Part shown: positions 24,640 through 34,409 of the stretch, piece by piece
How the letters are laid out: each line of letters opens with the position of its first letter
Numbering within the stretch: the first letter of the stretch is position 1
Assembly (NCBI GenBank): GCA_017436125.1
Contig: JAFSDS010000008.1
Location: forward strand, 1-42,404
Origin: Oscillospiraceae bacterium
GTDB taxonomy: Bacteria; Bacillota; Clostridia; Oscillospirales; Ruminococcaceae
Reading direction: 5' to 3'
Length of the DNA stretch: 42,404 bases
Position numbers and translations under genes: made by a program
Notes under the pieces: model-generated
What the model saw: the letters and a program-made list of their open reading frames with translations, nothing else
What the model was told of the DNA's origin: nothing
Databases searched by the model: none

Positions 24640-25968
24640 ATGTCTGATAAAAATAACGGCTGGCAGCAGCCGGAAATAAAGATACCCGAAACCGAGCTTG
24701 AAGACAGCTTTGCAGGATTTTTCAGCGAGGAAGAGGAGATTAATTATTCCCAAAAAGGAAAAAAACGCCGCAAAAGCAAAAGCGGCCCGGATATCCTTGC
24801 TGTTTCTGAAGAGGCAGACCCCGGTTTTGTTATAACCGAGGTTGTTGCACTTGATACCGGAAGCGAGGTTGTTCAGATAAAGGAAGAACCCGCAGAGGAA
24901 GAAAAAACCAAGGAACCGACTGAAGAAGCTGTTCTTGAGCACGAGGAAGAACCAAAAGAAAAACCTGAAGAGGAAAACACTGAAAAAGCTGATGCTCAAG
25001 CGGAAAATTCAGAGCCGGAAGAAGCAAAAGAATCCGATGAGGAAGAGGTCATCGTTGACCTTTCCAAAGCGGAAGAGCCGGAAGAACCCAAGGAAAAAAA
25101 GAAAGTTCTTTTTGAAAACGCAAAAAAACACATCAACAAAAGAAGAAAGCATAAATATGTTGCAACCGTAGGCATGGTGCTCATAGCCCTTGCTGTTATC
25201 GGAAGCATCGCCCTTTGCTCCGTGCTCATTACTCTTGGGGCAAGGCTTCTTGATAACACCAATCAGAAGGAAGCCTTTGAATGGAAGGTTTATCCTCTTC
25301 TTATGTTTGACCCGGCGACTTTTGAGGATCCAAAACAGCTTGATGAAGAGCTTTTGCTTAAATCCGCTCTTTGGGCAACGCTTTTTGAAAACAGAACGAA
25401 ATATGCCTATGATAATTTCGGCTATCTTCTTGTTCCGGCTTCAGACCTTGACGTTGCCGCAAAAAGCCTTTACGGAAACAACATAACCCTTGAGCATAAA
25501 ACTTTTGCAGAGGGCTATGACTATACCTATACCTACTATGAGGAAACCAACACCTATACTGTTCCGGTAATGGGCCAGACGGCATCCTATACTCCGAAAG
25601 TTGTTGACATAAAGAAAAACGGCGATATATATACTCTTATAGTAGGCTATGTTTCTCCGACGACACTTTGGAGCGTAAGCGAGGAAGGTTCCTCCGAGGG
25701 TGTTCCGGATAAATATCTCTATTATGATCTTGAAAAGATCGACAGAGGTTCTTTTATAATAAAATCCGTAAGGACCATTCCGGAGGACGAACTTCCGGAA
25801 GACCTTGAAGTTTCCGATATGCAGTTTATGAACCAGACCCAGTATATCGACTATGACGCCGCTATGCAGGAACAGATGGCTGAACAGTTAGAAGAAAACG
25901 AAGCTGCCGAAGACGAAACAAAGGAAGATTCTTCCACTGAAGAAGGGGATACTTCCGAAGGCGAATAA
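24640..25968 (+). CDS. Acidic single-pass membrane protein of unknown function
   Basis: A 442-residue protein not recognised as any family. Residues 1-170 are cytoplasmic, highly acidic and low complexity (Glu/Lys/Pro repeats) with a basic patch KGKKRRKSKSG near residue 45. A basic stretch (KHINKRRKHKY) precedes one membrane helix (about 179-206). The remaining 230 residues face outward, containing an aromatic region (YDYTYTYYEETNTYTVPVMG) and an acidic tail. No lipobox or sorting motif is visible. It is monocistronic with its own promoter and terminator. The arrangement suggests an envelope scaffold or anchor, but that is speculation. Confidence 0.75.
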   Translation: MSDKNNGWQQPEIKIPETELEDSFAGFFSEEEEINYSQKGKKRRKSKSGPDILAVSEEADPGFVITEVVALDTGSEVVQIKEEPAEEEKTKEPTEEAVLEHEEEPKEKPEEENTEKADAQAENSEPEEAKESDEEEVIVDLSKAEEPEEPKEKKKVLFENAKKHINKRRKHKYVATVGMVLIALAVIGSIALCSVLITLGARLLDNTNQKEAFEWKVYPLLMFDPATFEDPKQLDEELLLKSALWATLFENRTKYAYDNFGYLLVPASDLDVAAKSLYGNNITLEHKTFAEGYDYTYTYYEETNTYTVPVMGQTASYTPKVVDIKKNGDIYTLIVGYVSPTTLWSVSEEGSSEGVPDKYLYYDLEKIDRGSFIIKSVRTIPEDELPEDLEVSDMQFMNQTQYIDYDAAMQEQMAEQLEENEAAEDETKEDSSTEEGDTSEGE

Positions 25969-25982
25969 TTTTTATAAAAAAA

Positions 25983-26014
25983 CAGATCCCGCAGGAAACT
26001 GCGGGATTTTTTAT
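25983..26014 (+). terminator. Terminator after the acidic membrane protein gene
   Basis: Stem ATCCCGCAG (25986-25994) and CTGCGGGAT (25999-26007) followed by a T-run. Confidence 0.92.
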
Positions 26015-26058
26015 ATTCCGGAAAGGTTTTGCATAAAGTAGGATTTTGTAATTTTTCA

Positions 26059-26087
26059 TTGAAAAAGAAAGGGCATAGTGTTATAAT
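26059..26087 (+). promoter_or_regulatory. Promoter of the recJ-rel cluster
   Basis: TTGAAA (26059-26064) and TATAAT (26082-26087) with a 17-bp spacer; the transcript would start about 45 nt before recJ. Confidence 0.8.
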
Positions 26088-26138
26088 TATATAAATATTT
26101 TATAATGGATGAGTGTTTTTGACTGCGGAGGTTATGGG

Positions 26139-28190
26139 ATGAAAAAATGGAAACTGATGCCGGGCAATCCCGGAAAAGCAAAACATATTGAAGATGAGCT
26201 TGGAGTTCCCGCTCTTGTAAGCGAGGTTCTTGTTGCAAGAGGAATAGATACCCCCGCAAAGGCAAAGGATTTTATTGCAAGGGAGATACCTTTCAGCGAT
26301 CCTATGTCTTATCGTGATATGGATAAGGCAGTTCAGCGTATTAATGAGGCCCTTGATGAGGGCGAGCGCATCTGTGTTTACGGCGACTATGACTGTGACG
26401 GAATGACTGCAACGGTTCTTCTTTATGACTATCTTGCTTCCATCGGATGCGATGTATGGTATTATATTCCGGACCGCGAGACCGAAGGTTACGGTCTTAA
26501 TAAAGGTGCCATCGACTATATCGCATCAAAAGAAACAGACCTTATCGTAACCGTTGATAACGGTGTTTCTGCAATAAACGAAATAGATTATGCTTCCTTC
26601 CTCGGAATAGACGTTGTTGTTACCGACCACCATAAACCGAGAGAGGTTCTCCCGGATGCCGTTGCGGTTGTTGATCCGCACAGAGAGGATGAAACCGGAG
26701 AGGAACTTTATAAAGAACTTGCCGGCGTCGGCGTTGCATTTAAGCTTGTATGCGCCCTTGAAAATGATAACGGCTGGGGAATCATCGAACAGTACGCAGA
26801 TCTTATCTGCATCGGTACGGTTGCGGATATTGTTCCCCTTACCGGTGAAAACAGGATACTTGTTCGCCAGGGACTTTCCGTTATGAGCGAAACCGCAAAC
26901 ATGGGATTAAGGGCCCTTCTTGAAGAAACCGGTCTTGCGGAAAAACAGCTTTCCGCAGATATGATAGCCTTTGGCCTTGCGCCAAAACTCAACTCCGCCG
27001 CAAGACTCGGTTCCGCATATCAGGTAACGGAACTTCTTACCACGGAGGACGAAGAACTTGCCCATCAGCTTGCATCGGATCTTTGTGAACAAAACCGACA
27101 GCGCCAGCAGCTTGAACAGGAGATTGCAAAGGATATCGACGCTCTGTTCATTGAAAAAGCGGACATCCTCAATGACAGAGTTGTTGTTCTTGACGGAGAA
27201 GGCTGGCACCACGGCGTTATCGGTATCGTATGTTCAAAGGTTGTTGAACGCACCGGAAAACCCTGTGTTCTTATTTCACGCGACGGAGAAGAGGCAAGGG
27301 GTTCCGCAAGAAGCGTTGAGGGCTTCTCCATGATAGATGCGGTAAGCTATGCTTCGGAATATCTTACCCGCTACGGCGGTCATCCTTTTGCCGCAGGTAT
27401 GAGCCTTGATTCAGATAAAATTACAGATTTCCGCAGAGCGGTGAATGAATTTGCGGCGAAAAACTTCCTCCAGATGCCGGTATATACCCAAAAGATTGAT
27501 AAGGTTATGGATCCTGCGGAGCTTACCGTAAACAATATTTCCTCCCTTCGCCTTTTGGAACCTTTCGGTGCTTCCAACGAAGTCCCGGTCTTTGCGTTCC
27601 GCAAAGTTCTTGTTGACGGAATTTATCCCATAGGAAACGGAAAACACCTTCGCCTTCGCTTTAAAAAGGCCGGTATGGTTTTCTATGCGGTATATTTCGG
27701 AATGACCGCGGAGGAATTCCCCTATGTTCAGGGTGAGATAGTAGATATTGCCGCAACCTGTGAAGTTACCGAATACGGCGGCGAAGAAAGAGTTTCCGTA
27801 AAAATCAGGGACGTAAGACCTTCTTCTCTCAGCCAGGAAAAACTTTTCAGCGGAAACCTTATTTATGACGGATACAAACGCGGCGAACCGGTTCCGGAAG
27901 AGGATATTCCGGAAAGAAACGATTTTGCCGTTGTTTACAGATTTATCAGAAACAACGCGAATTTTAAAGGCGAGCTTGACGTTCTTTTTGGCCGTATCAC
28001 CGGCCAGAACAAGGAATATCCCATGGATTCCTGCAAAATGCGTCTTTGCCTTGATATTATGGAGGAAATGGGGCTTATCACCAGAAAATTTGACGGAAAA
28101 TCCGAGGAGATAACCCTTAACCCCCAGTCCCAGAAGGTAAATATGGAAGATTCAAAGCTTCTTGAAAAAATAAAAAGAGGAAATATCTGA
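26139..28190 (+). CDS. recJ: Single-stranded-DNA-specific exonuclease RecJ
   Basis: A 683-residue DHH-family 5'-3' exonuclease for recombination and repair. Motif I is YGDYDCDG (81-88), motif II VTVDNG, and the DHH triad is at 163-165 (VTDHHKPRE), followed by VVDPHRED. The DHHA1 domain has WHHGVIGIVCSK and GGHPFAAG (about 413-420). An OB-like domain and a further C-terminal extension of about 130 residues follow, as in other Gram-positive RecJ proteins. ATG 26139 is preferred because GCGGAGG lies 7-8 nt upstream; the ATG at 26109 has none. All metal ligands are present. Confidence 0.95.
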   Translation: MKKWKLMPGNPGKAKHIEDELGVPALVSEVLVARGIDTPAKAKDFIAREIPFSDPMSYRDMDKAVQRINEALDEGERICVYGDYDCDGMTATVLLYDYLASIGCDVWYYIPDRETEGYGLNKGAIDYIASKETDLIVTVDNGVSAINEIDYASFLGIDVVVTDHHKPREVLPDAVAVVDPHREDETGEELYKELAGVGVAFKLVCALENDNGWGIIEQYADLICIGTVADIVPLTGENRILVRQGLSVMSETANMGLRALLEETGLAEKQLSADMIAFGLAPKLNSAARLGSAYQVTELLTTEDEELAHQLASDLCEQNRQRQQLEQEIAKDIDALFIEKADILNDRVVVLDGEGWHHGVIGIVCSKVVERTGKPCVLISRDGEEARGSARSVEGFSMIDAVSYASEYLTRYGGHPFAAGMSLDSDKITDFRRAVNEFAAKNFLQMPVYTQKIDKVMDPAELTVNNISSLRLLEPFGASNEVPVFAFRKVLVDGIYPIGNGKHLRLRFKKAGMVFYAVYFGMTAEEFPYVQGEIVDIAATCEVTEYGGEERVSVKIRDVRPSSLSQEKLFSGNLIYDGYKRGEPVPEEDIPERNDFAVVYRFIRNNANFKGELDVLFGRITGQNKEYPMDSCKMRLCLDIMEEMGLITRKFDGKSEEITLNPQSQKVNMEDSKLLEKIKRGNI

Positions 28191-28223
28191 TAAAAAACAC
28201 ATCAGATGAAAGGCGGTGAAAAT

Positions 28224-30386
28224 ATGCCCGAATATTTTGCGGAATTAAGACAGGCCATTGATACTAATAAAGGTTATGACGTTGAAAAAATAGAGCGGGC
28301 CTATGCCCTTGCCAGAAGCGCTCATGCGGACCAGAAAAGAGCCACCGGTGAACCTTATATCATCCATCCGGTTGCCGCCGCGCTGACTGTTGTTCAGCTC
28401 GGTATGGATACTGATACAGTATGTGCTGCGCTTCTTCACGATGTGGTAGAGGATACTTCCGTTACGCTCGAAGAAGTAAAAAAAGAATTCGGCGAGGACG
28501 TTGCGGCAATGGTTGACGGCGTTACAAAGCTGAGCAAGATCAAGTTTGTATCCAAAGAGGAAGCCCAGGCGGAAAACGTTCGTAAAATGATGATAGCCAT
28601 GGCAAAGGACGTTCGCGTTATAATTGTTAAACTTGCGGACAGACTCCATAACATGCGTACCATCGACGCAAAACCCCCGGAAAAACAGCGCAAAACAGCT
28701 CATGAAACCATGGAGATATATGCCCCGCTTGCACACAGACTCGGTATCCGCCCCATTATGGAGGAACTTGAGGATAGATGCATCCGTATTCTTGACCCGG
28801 TAGGCTATAAAGCTATCGAAGAGAGAATGGAACTTGAAAAAGCGGAACAGCAGGAGTTCCTTGATCACCTTCAGGAGAAAATAAACGAGCGTCTTGCCGG
28901 TCAGGATTTTAAAGCAACTCTTACCGGAAGAATAAAAAGCGTTTACGGAATTTATCGCAAAATATATACCCTTGGAAAATCTTTTGAGGAAATTTATGAT
29001 ATTTATGCGGTACGCGTTATTGTTGACACGGTTTATAACTGCTATTACGTTCTCGGTCTTATGCATGACCTTTTCAGACCGATTCCGGACCGCTTCAAGG
29101 ATTATATTTCCACCCCGAAACAGAACATGTATCAGTCCCTTCACACAACCTGTATTGATGAAAAGGGAATACCTTTCGAAATCCAGATCAGAACATGGGA
29201 TATGCACCATACCGCGGAATACGGTATCGCTGCCCATTGGAAATATAAAGCGGGAATTCAGGGAAAATATAAACTTGAAGAACGTCTTGCTTGGGTTCGC
29301 CAGATGCTTGAACAGCAGCAGGAACTTGATGACGTCGAGGATATCGTAAGCTCCATCAAAACCGATATCGCCATGGATGAGGTTTTTGTTTTTACCCCCA
29401 AAGGCGACGTTATCAACCTTCCGGTGGGTTCGACCATTGTTGACTTTGCATACGCTATTCATACCGCGGTCGGCAACAGAATGACCGGCGCAAAGATAAA
29501 CGGAAGAATCGTTCCGCTTGATACGGAAGTTAAAACCGGCATGATCGTCGAAATAATGACAACAAATGCCGCCGGACACGGCCCGAGCCGCGACTGGGTA
29601 AATATTGCAAAGACCAGCGGCGCAAGAGCAAAGATAAGAAGCTGGTTCAAAAAAGAACGCCGCGATGAAAACATTGCGGAAGGCAGAATCATTCTTGAAA
29701 AAGAATTCCGCCGCAACGCGATCATCCTTAATGAACGCGACCACACGGAATTTCTTGAGGAAATTGCAAGGCGCCAGCATTGCAACAGTATTGAGGACCT
29801 TTATGCCGCAATCGGATACGGCGGTATAAGCATGTCGAAGATCCTTCCGTGGGTAAAAGAAGAATACAGCAAAAAATATAGATCTCCGGAAGAAATTGTT
29901 CCGGAAGTTGTTAAGCCAAAGCGCAAACCCAAGGCCAGCAGCGGCGTTATTGTTGAAGGACTTGAGGGATGCCTTGTTAAGTTCGGCCACTGCTGCAATC
30001 CTCTTCCCGGTGATGAGATAATAGGCTATATCACCCGAGGTTCCGGAGTTACCATCCACACCTGCAACTGCAAAACCGCCGTAAACGGCATTATCGATAA
30101 GGAGCAGGAGGGAAGATGGGTAACCGCAAGCTGGAGCGACAACATCAAAGATACTTATAAAACCAACGTTCTTGTTCACGGTATGGACAGAAGCGGATTT
30201 GTTGCGGATGTTTCCGTAACGGTTGCGAACCTTCATGTTCCGATGCACACCCTTCTTGCAAGAGAGCTTCCGGACCATCAGGCGGAAGTTCGTCTTACCA
30301 TTGAAACACAGGGCGTTGAACAGCTGCGCGGAACCATCGAAGCGCTCAAGCGCATCCGCGGCGTTGACAGCGTTGTCCGTATGTAA
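28224..30386 (+). CDS. relA: Bifunctional (p)ppGpp synthetase/hydrolase (Rel/SpoT family)
   Basis: A 720-residue stringent-response enzyme. The N-terminal HD hydrolase domain has HADQKRATGEPYIIHP and the HDVVEDT motif, both intact, so it should degrade (p)ppGpp. The synthetase domain (about 235-345) includes VYGIYRKIYTLGKSFEEIYD, YAVRVIVDT and DYISTPKQNMYQSLHT. A TGS domain (DEVFVFTPKGDVINLPVGST), a zinc-finger-like segment (FGHCCNPLPGDEI, HTCNCK) and a C-terminal ACT domain complete the long form. ATG 28224 has AAAGGCGGTG upstream. It lies directly after recJ without the apt gene that often separates them, and before dtd. Confidence 0.97.
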   Translation: MPEYFAELRQAIDTNKGYDVEKIERAYALARSAHADQKRATGEPYIIHPVAAALTVVQLGMDTDTVCAALLHDVVEDTSVTLEEVKKEFGEDVAAMVDGVTKLSKIKFVSKEEAQAENVRKMMIAMAKDVRVIIVKLADRLHNMRTIDAKPPEKQRKTAHETMEIYAPLAHRLGIRPIMEELEDRCIRILDPVGYKAIEERMELEKAEQQEFLDHLQEKINERLAGQDFKATLTGRIKSVYGIYRKIYTLGKSFEEIYDIYAVRVIVDTVYNCYYVLGLMHDLFRPIPDRFKDYISTPKQNMYQSLHTTCIDEKGIPFEIQIRTWDMHHTAEYGIAAHWKYKAGIQGKYKLEERLAWVRQMLEQQQELDDVEDIVSSIKTDIAMDEVFVFTPKGDVINLPVGSTIVDFAYAIHTAVGNRMTGAKINGRIVPLDTEVKTGMIVEIMTTNAAGHGPSRDWVNIAKTSGARAKIRSWFKKERRDENIAEGRIILEKEFRRNAIILNERDHTEFLEEIARRQHCNSIEDLYAAIGYGGISMSKILPWVKEEYSKKYRSPEEIVPEVVKPKRKPKASSGVIVEGLEGCLVKFGHCCNPLPGDEIIGYITRGSGVTIHTCNCKTAVNGIIDKEQEGRWVTASWSDNIKDTYKTNVLVHGMDRSGFVADVSVTVANLHVPMHTLLARELPDHQAEVRLTIETQGVEQLRGTIEALKRIRGVDSVVRM

Positions 30387-30407
30387 TCTGAAAGGAAATG
30401 CAAAAAT

Positions 30408-30860
30408 ATGAAAGCTGTTTTGCAAAGAGTGCTTTCCGCTTCGGTGGAATGTGAGGGAAAAACCGTTTCGGAAATCGGAAAAGGTTTTATGGTCCTTCTT
30501 GGGGTAACAAAAGAAGATACTCCGGAGGAGGCTGATACCCTTGCGGCAAAAATCGCCGGCCTTCGAATCTTTGAAGACGAAAACGGAAAAATGAACCTTT
30601 CTCTTGAAGATGTGGGCGGCGAAGTTATCGTTGTTTCAAACTTCACTCTCTGTGCGGACTGCAAGCACGGAAGAAGACCTTCGTTCATCAACGCTCAAAG
30701 GCCCATCCAGGCCAACGAGCTTTATGAATATTTTATCAAAAAACTCAAATTCAACGGTGTTCCAAAGGTCGGAACAGGCGTTTTCGGCGGCGATATGCAG
30801 GTGCATATCCAGAACGACGGCCCTGTTACCCTTATCCTTGATACCGACGAATGGAAATAA
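30408..30860 (+). CDS. dtd: D-aminoacyl-tRNA deacylase
   Basis: A 150-residue proofreading enzyme that hydrolyses D-aminoacyl-tRNA. It shows the two family signatures: the SQxxL-type motif as SNFTLCADCKHGRRPSF (about 78-94) and the GPVT-type motif NDGPVTLILD near the end. It begins MKAVLQRVLSASV as usual. Here the first signature is SN rather than SQ at the Q position, a modest variation. It follows rel by 21 nt in the conserved rel-dtd-MBL order and is undamaged. Confidence 0.95.
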   Translation: MKAVLQRVLSASVECEGKTVSEIGKGFMVLLGVTKEDTPEEADTLAAKIAGLRIFEDENGKMNLSLEDVGGEVIVVSNFTLCADCKHGRRPSFINAQRPIQANELYEYFIKKLKFNGVPKVGTGVFGGDMQVHIQNDGPVTLILDTDEWK

Positions 30861-30879
30861 TTTTTTGGGAGGAAATACA

Positions 30880-31506
30880 ATGGAAATTCATGAACTTGTA
30901 GTTGGACCCCTTAAAACAAACTGCTATATCGTAACATCCGATATGAACCATGCGGTCATTATCGATCCGGGCTTTGATGCGGAAAAAATTGCCGCAAAGA
31001 TCCGTGAACTTGGCGCAAAACCGAAGTTTATTCTTCTTACTCACGGACATTTTGACCATATCGGCGCAGTTAACGCACTTAAAAAGACCTTCCCGGAGAT
31101 GAAATCTGTCATCCTTGCGGAGGATGAGGACATCTGCCTCGATCCGAGCCTTATCAGCAAGGAAATAGGTGTTGTTACAAAGCCGGATATGCTTTTTGCA
31201 GACGGCGATATCGTAAAGCTTGATGACCTTGATTTTAAATTTATCGCAACTCCCGGCCATACCAAGGGCTGTGCCTGCATTATGGTTGAAAGAAAACTCT
31301 TTACCGGAGATACACTTTTTGCCCGCGGCTACGGAAGAACCGACCTTTACGGCGGTTCCACAAGGGATATGAAAAACTCTCTTAAAAAACTCGGCGCACT
31401 TGAGGGCGATTATGAGATCTTCCCGGCGCACGGTCCGGGCAGCACGCTTGACCTTGAACGCTATGCAAACCCCTATCTCAGAAAAGCAATGGGTCTTGGA
31501 ATCTGA
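30880..31506 (+). CDS. MBL-fold hydrolase, glyoxalase II-like
   Basis: A 208-residue enzyme of the hydroxyacylglutathione-hydrolase-like group. The metal motif is THGHFDH (H55, H57, D59, H60). The third histidine is in ATPGHTKGC, the bridging aspartate in LFTGDTLFARGYGRTDL, and the last histidine in FPAHGPGS. ATG 30880 has GGGAGGAAA upstream. Its stop shares one base with the hemZ start, so they are translationally coupled. This MBL gene is a standard partner of rel, dtd and hemZ in clostridia. The physiological thioester is unknown, since glutathione is unlikely in such organisms. Confidence 0.92.
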   Translation: MEIHELVVGPLKTNCYIVTSDMNHAVIIDPGFDAEKIAAKIRELGAKPKFILLTHGHFDHIGAVNALKKTFPEMKSVILAEDEDICLDPSLISKEIGVVTKPDMLFADGDIVKLDDLDFKFIATPGHTKGCACIMVERKLFTGDTLFARGYGRTDLYGGSTRDMKNSLKKLGALEGDYEIFPAHGPGSTLDLERYANPYLRKAMGLGI

Positions 31507-32942
31507 TGGTACTTATAATTGATTCCCACCCCTACCGTTATGAAGCAGAAGCTCTCTGCCGCATGTTTTTGCGCGGCAGGGAGCTTAAAATATTTGAAGG
31601 AGCGGATATTCCGGAGGATGATTTCATTTATACCTTCGTTTCCGACAGTGATATTTCCGTAAGAGTTAAAATCGACGGAAAAGACCTTTCTGCAAAAGCG
31701 GAAAAAACCGAAAATCCGGCCCAAAAGCTGGAATATCTTCTTTATGAACTGCTTTCGCAAATAACAGGAATAACCCCGAAATGGGGTACCCTTACGGGCA
31801 TACGCCCGGTAAAACTTGCCCTTTCCATGATGGATAAGGGCCTTTCTGCAGAAGAAGTGCGCGAAAAATTTAAAAAAGAGCGCCTTGTTTCCGATGAAAA
31901 GCTGGATCTTCTTTTGAGCACAGCCGAGCACGAAAGAGCAATAAGGGCTTTTTCAAAACCGGAATCCGTGAGCATGTATATTTCGATCCCGTTCTGTCCG
32001 AGCAGATGTTCCTACTGTTCCTTCACTTCCCACGCCATTGAAAAGGCCGCAAAGCTTATTCCACAGTATGTTGACCTTCTCTGTGAGGAACTTAGGGATA
32101 CGGCAAAGCTTATGGATGAGCTTGGGCTTCATCTTGAAACGGTTTATATGGGCGGCGGAACGCCAACGGTGCTCACACCGGAACAGATGGACTGGGTTTT
32201 GAGCACGGCAAGGAGCTCCTTTGACTTTGGTTCTGTGAGGGAACTTACCGTTGAGGCGGGAAGACCGGACACCATAACCCCTGAAAAGCTTGAAGTCATG
32301 AAGAGAAACGGCGTCGGACGCATAAGCATAAATCCCCAGACCATGGATGACGGTGTTCTTGAACGCATAGGAAGAAAACATACCGCAAAAGACGTTGTGG
32401 ATGCGTTTTATATGGCAAGAAGCTTTGGTTTTGATAACATAAATATGGACCTTATCTCCGGACTTCCCGGCGATGATTTTGATAAATTCAGAAAGACCAT
32501 AGATTCGGTGCTCGAACTTGACCCGGAAAACATAACTTTGCATACTCTTACGGTAAAACGCAGTGCGGATCTTGTAAACGATGCTCAAAATATGCTCAGC
32601 AGAACAGTTGACGAGATGAATGAGCACGCATTCCGCTGCTTTGATGAAGCAGGATATTATCCGTACTATCTTTACCGCCAGAAAGGCACTGTTGAGGCCC
32701 TTGAAAACACCGGATTTTGCAAACCCGGAAAAGAGGGCATCTATAATGTTTTCATTATGGATGAAACTCATACCATTCTTGCAACAGGCGCCGGAGGCGT
32801 TACAAAGATGAAAGACCCGCACGGGCCCAAAATTGAACGCATATTTAACTTTAAATTTCCGTATGAATACATTGACAGATTTGACCTTATGAACGAAAGA
32901 AAAGAACAGGTGAGAGATTTTTATGAACGCTATCCTCTCTGA
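31506..32942 (+). CDS. hemZ: Radical SAM protein HemZ (coproporphyrinogen dehydrogenase-like)
   Basis: A 478-residue HemN/HemZ-family radical SAM protein. After an N-terminal domain of about 155 residues comes SIPFCPSRCSYCSF, with cluster ligands C164, C168 and C171. The SAM-binding segment VYMGGGTPTVL, ELTVEAGRPDTIT, INPQTM and MDLISGLPGD follow. The C-terminus, with YYLYRQKGTVEALENTGF, is typical of HemZ. Whether it makes protoporphyrin is doubtful because no other haem genes are here; many anaerobes keep hemZ homologues. It overlaps the next gene by 20 nt. Confidence 0.93.
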   Translation: MVLIIDSHPYRYEAEALCRMFLRGRELKIFEGADIPEDDFIYTFVSDSDISVRVKIDGKDLSAKAEKTENPAQKLEYLLYELLSQITGITPKWGTLTGIRPVKLALSMMDKGLSAEEVREKFKKERLVSDEKLDLLLSTAEHERAIRAFSKPESVSMYISIPFCPSRCSYCSFTSHAIEKAAKLIPQYVDLLCEELRDTAKLMDELGLHLETVYMGGGTPTVLTPEQMDWVLSTARSSFDFGSVRELTVEAGRPDTITPEKLEVMKRNGVGRISINPQTMDDGVLERIGRKHTAKDVVDAFYMARSFGFDNINMDLISGLPGDDFDKFRKTIDSVLELDPENITLHTLTVKRSADLVNDAQNMLSRTVDEMNEHAFRCFDEAGYYPYYLYRQKGTVEALENTGFCKPGKEGIYNVFIMDETHTILATGAGGVTKMKDPHGPKIERIFNFKFPYEYIDRFDLMNERKEQVRDFYERYPL

Positions 32943-33852
32943 TGCGGTTTTTGATATTGCGAAAATAAACGCCGAAATTGCACTTGATGAAAAGAAAGCG
33001 CTTTTTGATGCGGAAAAAACCGTTGACGAAGAAGTTGAAAAAACCGCACAAGCTGTTTTTGAAAGCGGGGCAAAGGTTGTTTTGGTTTCCGGACGCTCTG
33101 CCTCAGGAAAAACGACTTTTACCCGCAAGGTCTGTGAAAAGCTTTTGGAAATGGGAAGAGAAGCAAGGCATATTTCCCTCGATGATTTTCTCCTTGGAAT
33201 GGGATATATGCCCATAAACGAGGACGGAACTTTTGATATGGAAAGTATCCTTGGCCTTGATACCGCACTTGCCAATAAGAATATCAGACTTTTGATTGAG
33301 GAAGGAAAAGCGGATTTTCCCACCTTTGATTTTACAAAGCAGAGCAGGGGAGAAAAATGGAACAGGGTAGAACTTGGAAAAAACGGCCTTGTTATGATAG
33401 AGGGCATCCATGCCCTCAACCCTCTTCTTACGGAAAATATTCCGCAGGACGCAATACTGCGTATTTTTATCGAGCCGAAAAAGGAATATGTTCTTAACGG
33501 AAAAACCGTTTTTGATAAAAGGGATATCCGTCTGATAAGAAGAATGACCAGGGACGAACTTTTCCGCGCATGGGAAACGGAAAAAACTCTTATCCAATGG
33601 AAAAGCGTTCTTGAGGGAGAAAAACTTTATATAGAGCCGTATATTGAACTTGCGGATATAAAGGTAAACAGTTCCGTTGAAACGGAAATGGCGGTTTTTG
33701 CGGATGTTCTTCCGAAGATGCTTTCAAAAATCCAAAAAGATTCGCCCTATTTTAAAGCAGCGGAAGATTTTTGCGCAAAGCTTTTGCTTTTTAGCAAGGC
33801 TGAAAAAGAAAAATTGCCGAAAGATTCGCTTATAAGGGAGTTTGTTGGTTGA
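32923..33852 (+). CDS. Uridine kinase/phosphoribulokinase-like P-loop kinase
   Basis: A 309-residue kinase-like protein. An N-terminal helical extension of about 50 residues precedes the Walker A loop GRSASGKTT (57-65). HISLDDFLLG, in the place of the DDFY motif of uridine kinases, and VMIEGIHALNPLL (Walker B-like) follow. RRMTRDELFRAWETEKT is the basic segment usual in this family. The C-terminus is helical. The group is found next to hemZ in some clostridia. The natural substrate is probably a nucleoside or sugar but is not known. Its start lies within the hemZ end (20-nt overlap). Confidence 0.8.
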   Translation: MNAILSDAVFDIAKINAEIALDEKKALFDAEKTVDEEVEKTAQAVFESGAKVVLVSGRSASGKTTFTRKVCEKLLEMGREARHISLDDFLLGMGYMPINEDGTFDMESILGLDTALANKNIRLLIEEGKADFPTFDFTKQSRGEKWNRVELGKNGLVMIEGIHALNPLLTENIPQDAILRIFIEPKKEYVLNGKTVFDKRDIRLIRRMTRDELFRAWETEKTLIQWKSVLEGEKLYIEPYIELADIKVNSSVETEMAVFADVLPKMLSKIQKDSPYFKAAEDFCAKLLLFSKAEKEKLPKDSLIREFVG

Positions 33853-33914
33853 TTTTTACATATTAGAGGTATATAATTAAAAAGGAATATTTTGCGGAAA
33901 AGGAGAAATTAATC

Positions 33915-34385
33915 ATGTCTGAATTTGACGATTTTATCAGAGGCATTGGCTCTGACATAAAAAATGCAGCCGAACAGGTTGGCAAAAAAGCAGAAGAAAC
34001 TTTTGAGATTTCCAAACGCCGTGCGGAAAAAATGAAAATAAAGGGACATATCCAGTCTCTTTATCAGCGCCTTGGCGAACTTACTTACGGCGGAATGAAA
34101 AACGGCGAAGATGTTTCTGAAGAAACCGCAGAGATCATCGAAAAACTCGATGCTGCTTTTGCACGTGTTGAGGAACTTTTTGATGAGATCAACGCTATCA
34201 AAAACGGCACCTATGTTCCCGAAGAAGAGGAAATCGACTGGGACGAAGAATATGCCGAAGGTTATGACGAAGAAATGACCGAAGAAATTGTTGCCGAAGA
34301 ACCTGCAGCAGAAGAGGTTGTTGAAGAAGCAACCGAAGAACCCGCTCCCGCAAAGGAAGCGGAATTTGATATCAACGTTGACTGA
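33915..34385 (+). CDS. Small coiled-coil protein with acidic tail, unknown function
   Basis: A 156-residue protein with no recognised domain. Residues 1-45 are amphipathic and charged (IKNAAEQVGKKAEETFEISKR), then a helix with KGHIQSLYQRLGELTYGG, followed by another helix (EIIEKLDAAFARVEELFDEINAIKNG) suited to coiled-coil formation. From residue 110 it is almost all Glu, Ala and Val, ending in a short tail. There is no signal peptide or membrane helix. AAAGGAGAAA precedes ATG 33915. It is placed between a kinase gene and the purine-salvage pair. Role unknown. Confidence 0.75.
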   Translation: MSEFDDFIRGIGSDIKNAAEQVGKKAEETFEISKRRAEKMKIKGHIQSLYQRLGELTYGGMKNGEDVSEETAEIIEKLDAAFARVEELFDEINAIKNGTYVPEEEEIDWDEEYAEGYDEEMTEEIVAEEPAAEEVVEEATEEPAPAKEAEFDINVD

Positions 34386-34409
34386 AGTTAAAAAACGGAG
34401 GCAGTAAAA

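Noticed and set aside
28245-30425. Long minus-strand open frame opposite rel
   Set aside because: Shadow of the intact rel gene; low-complexity F/N-rich translation.
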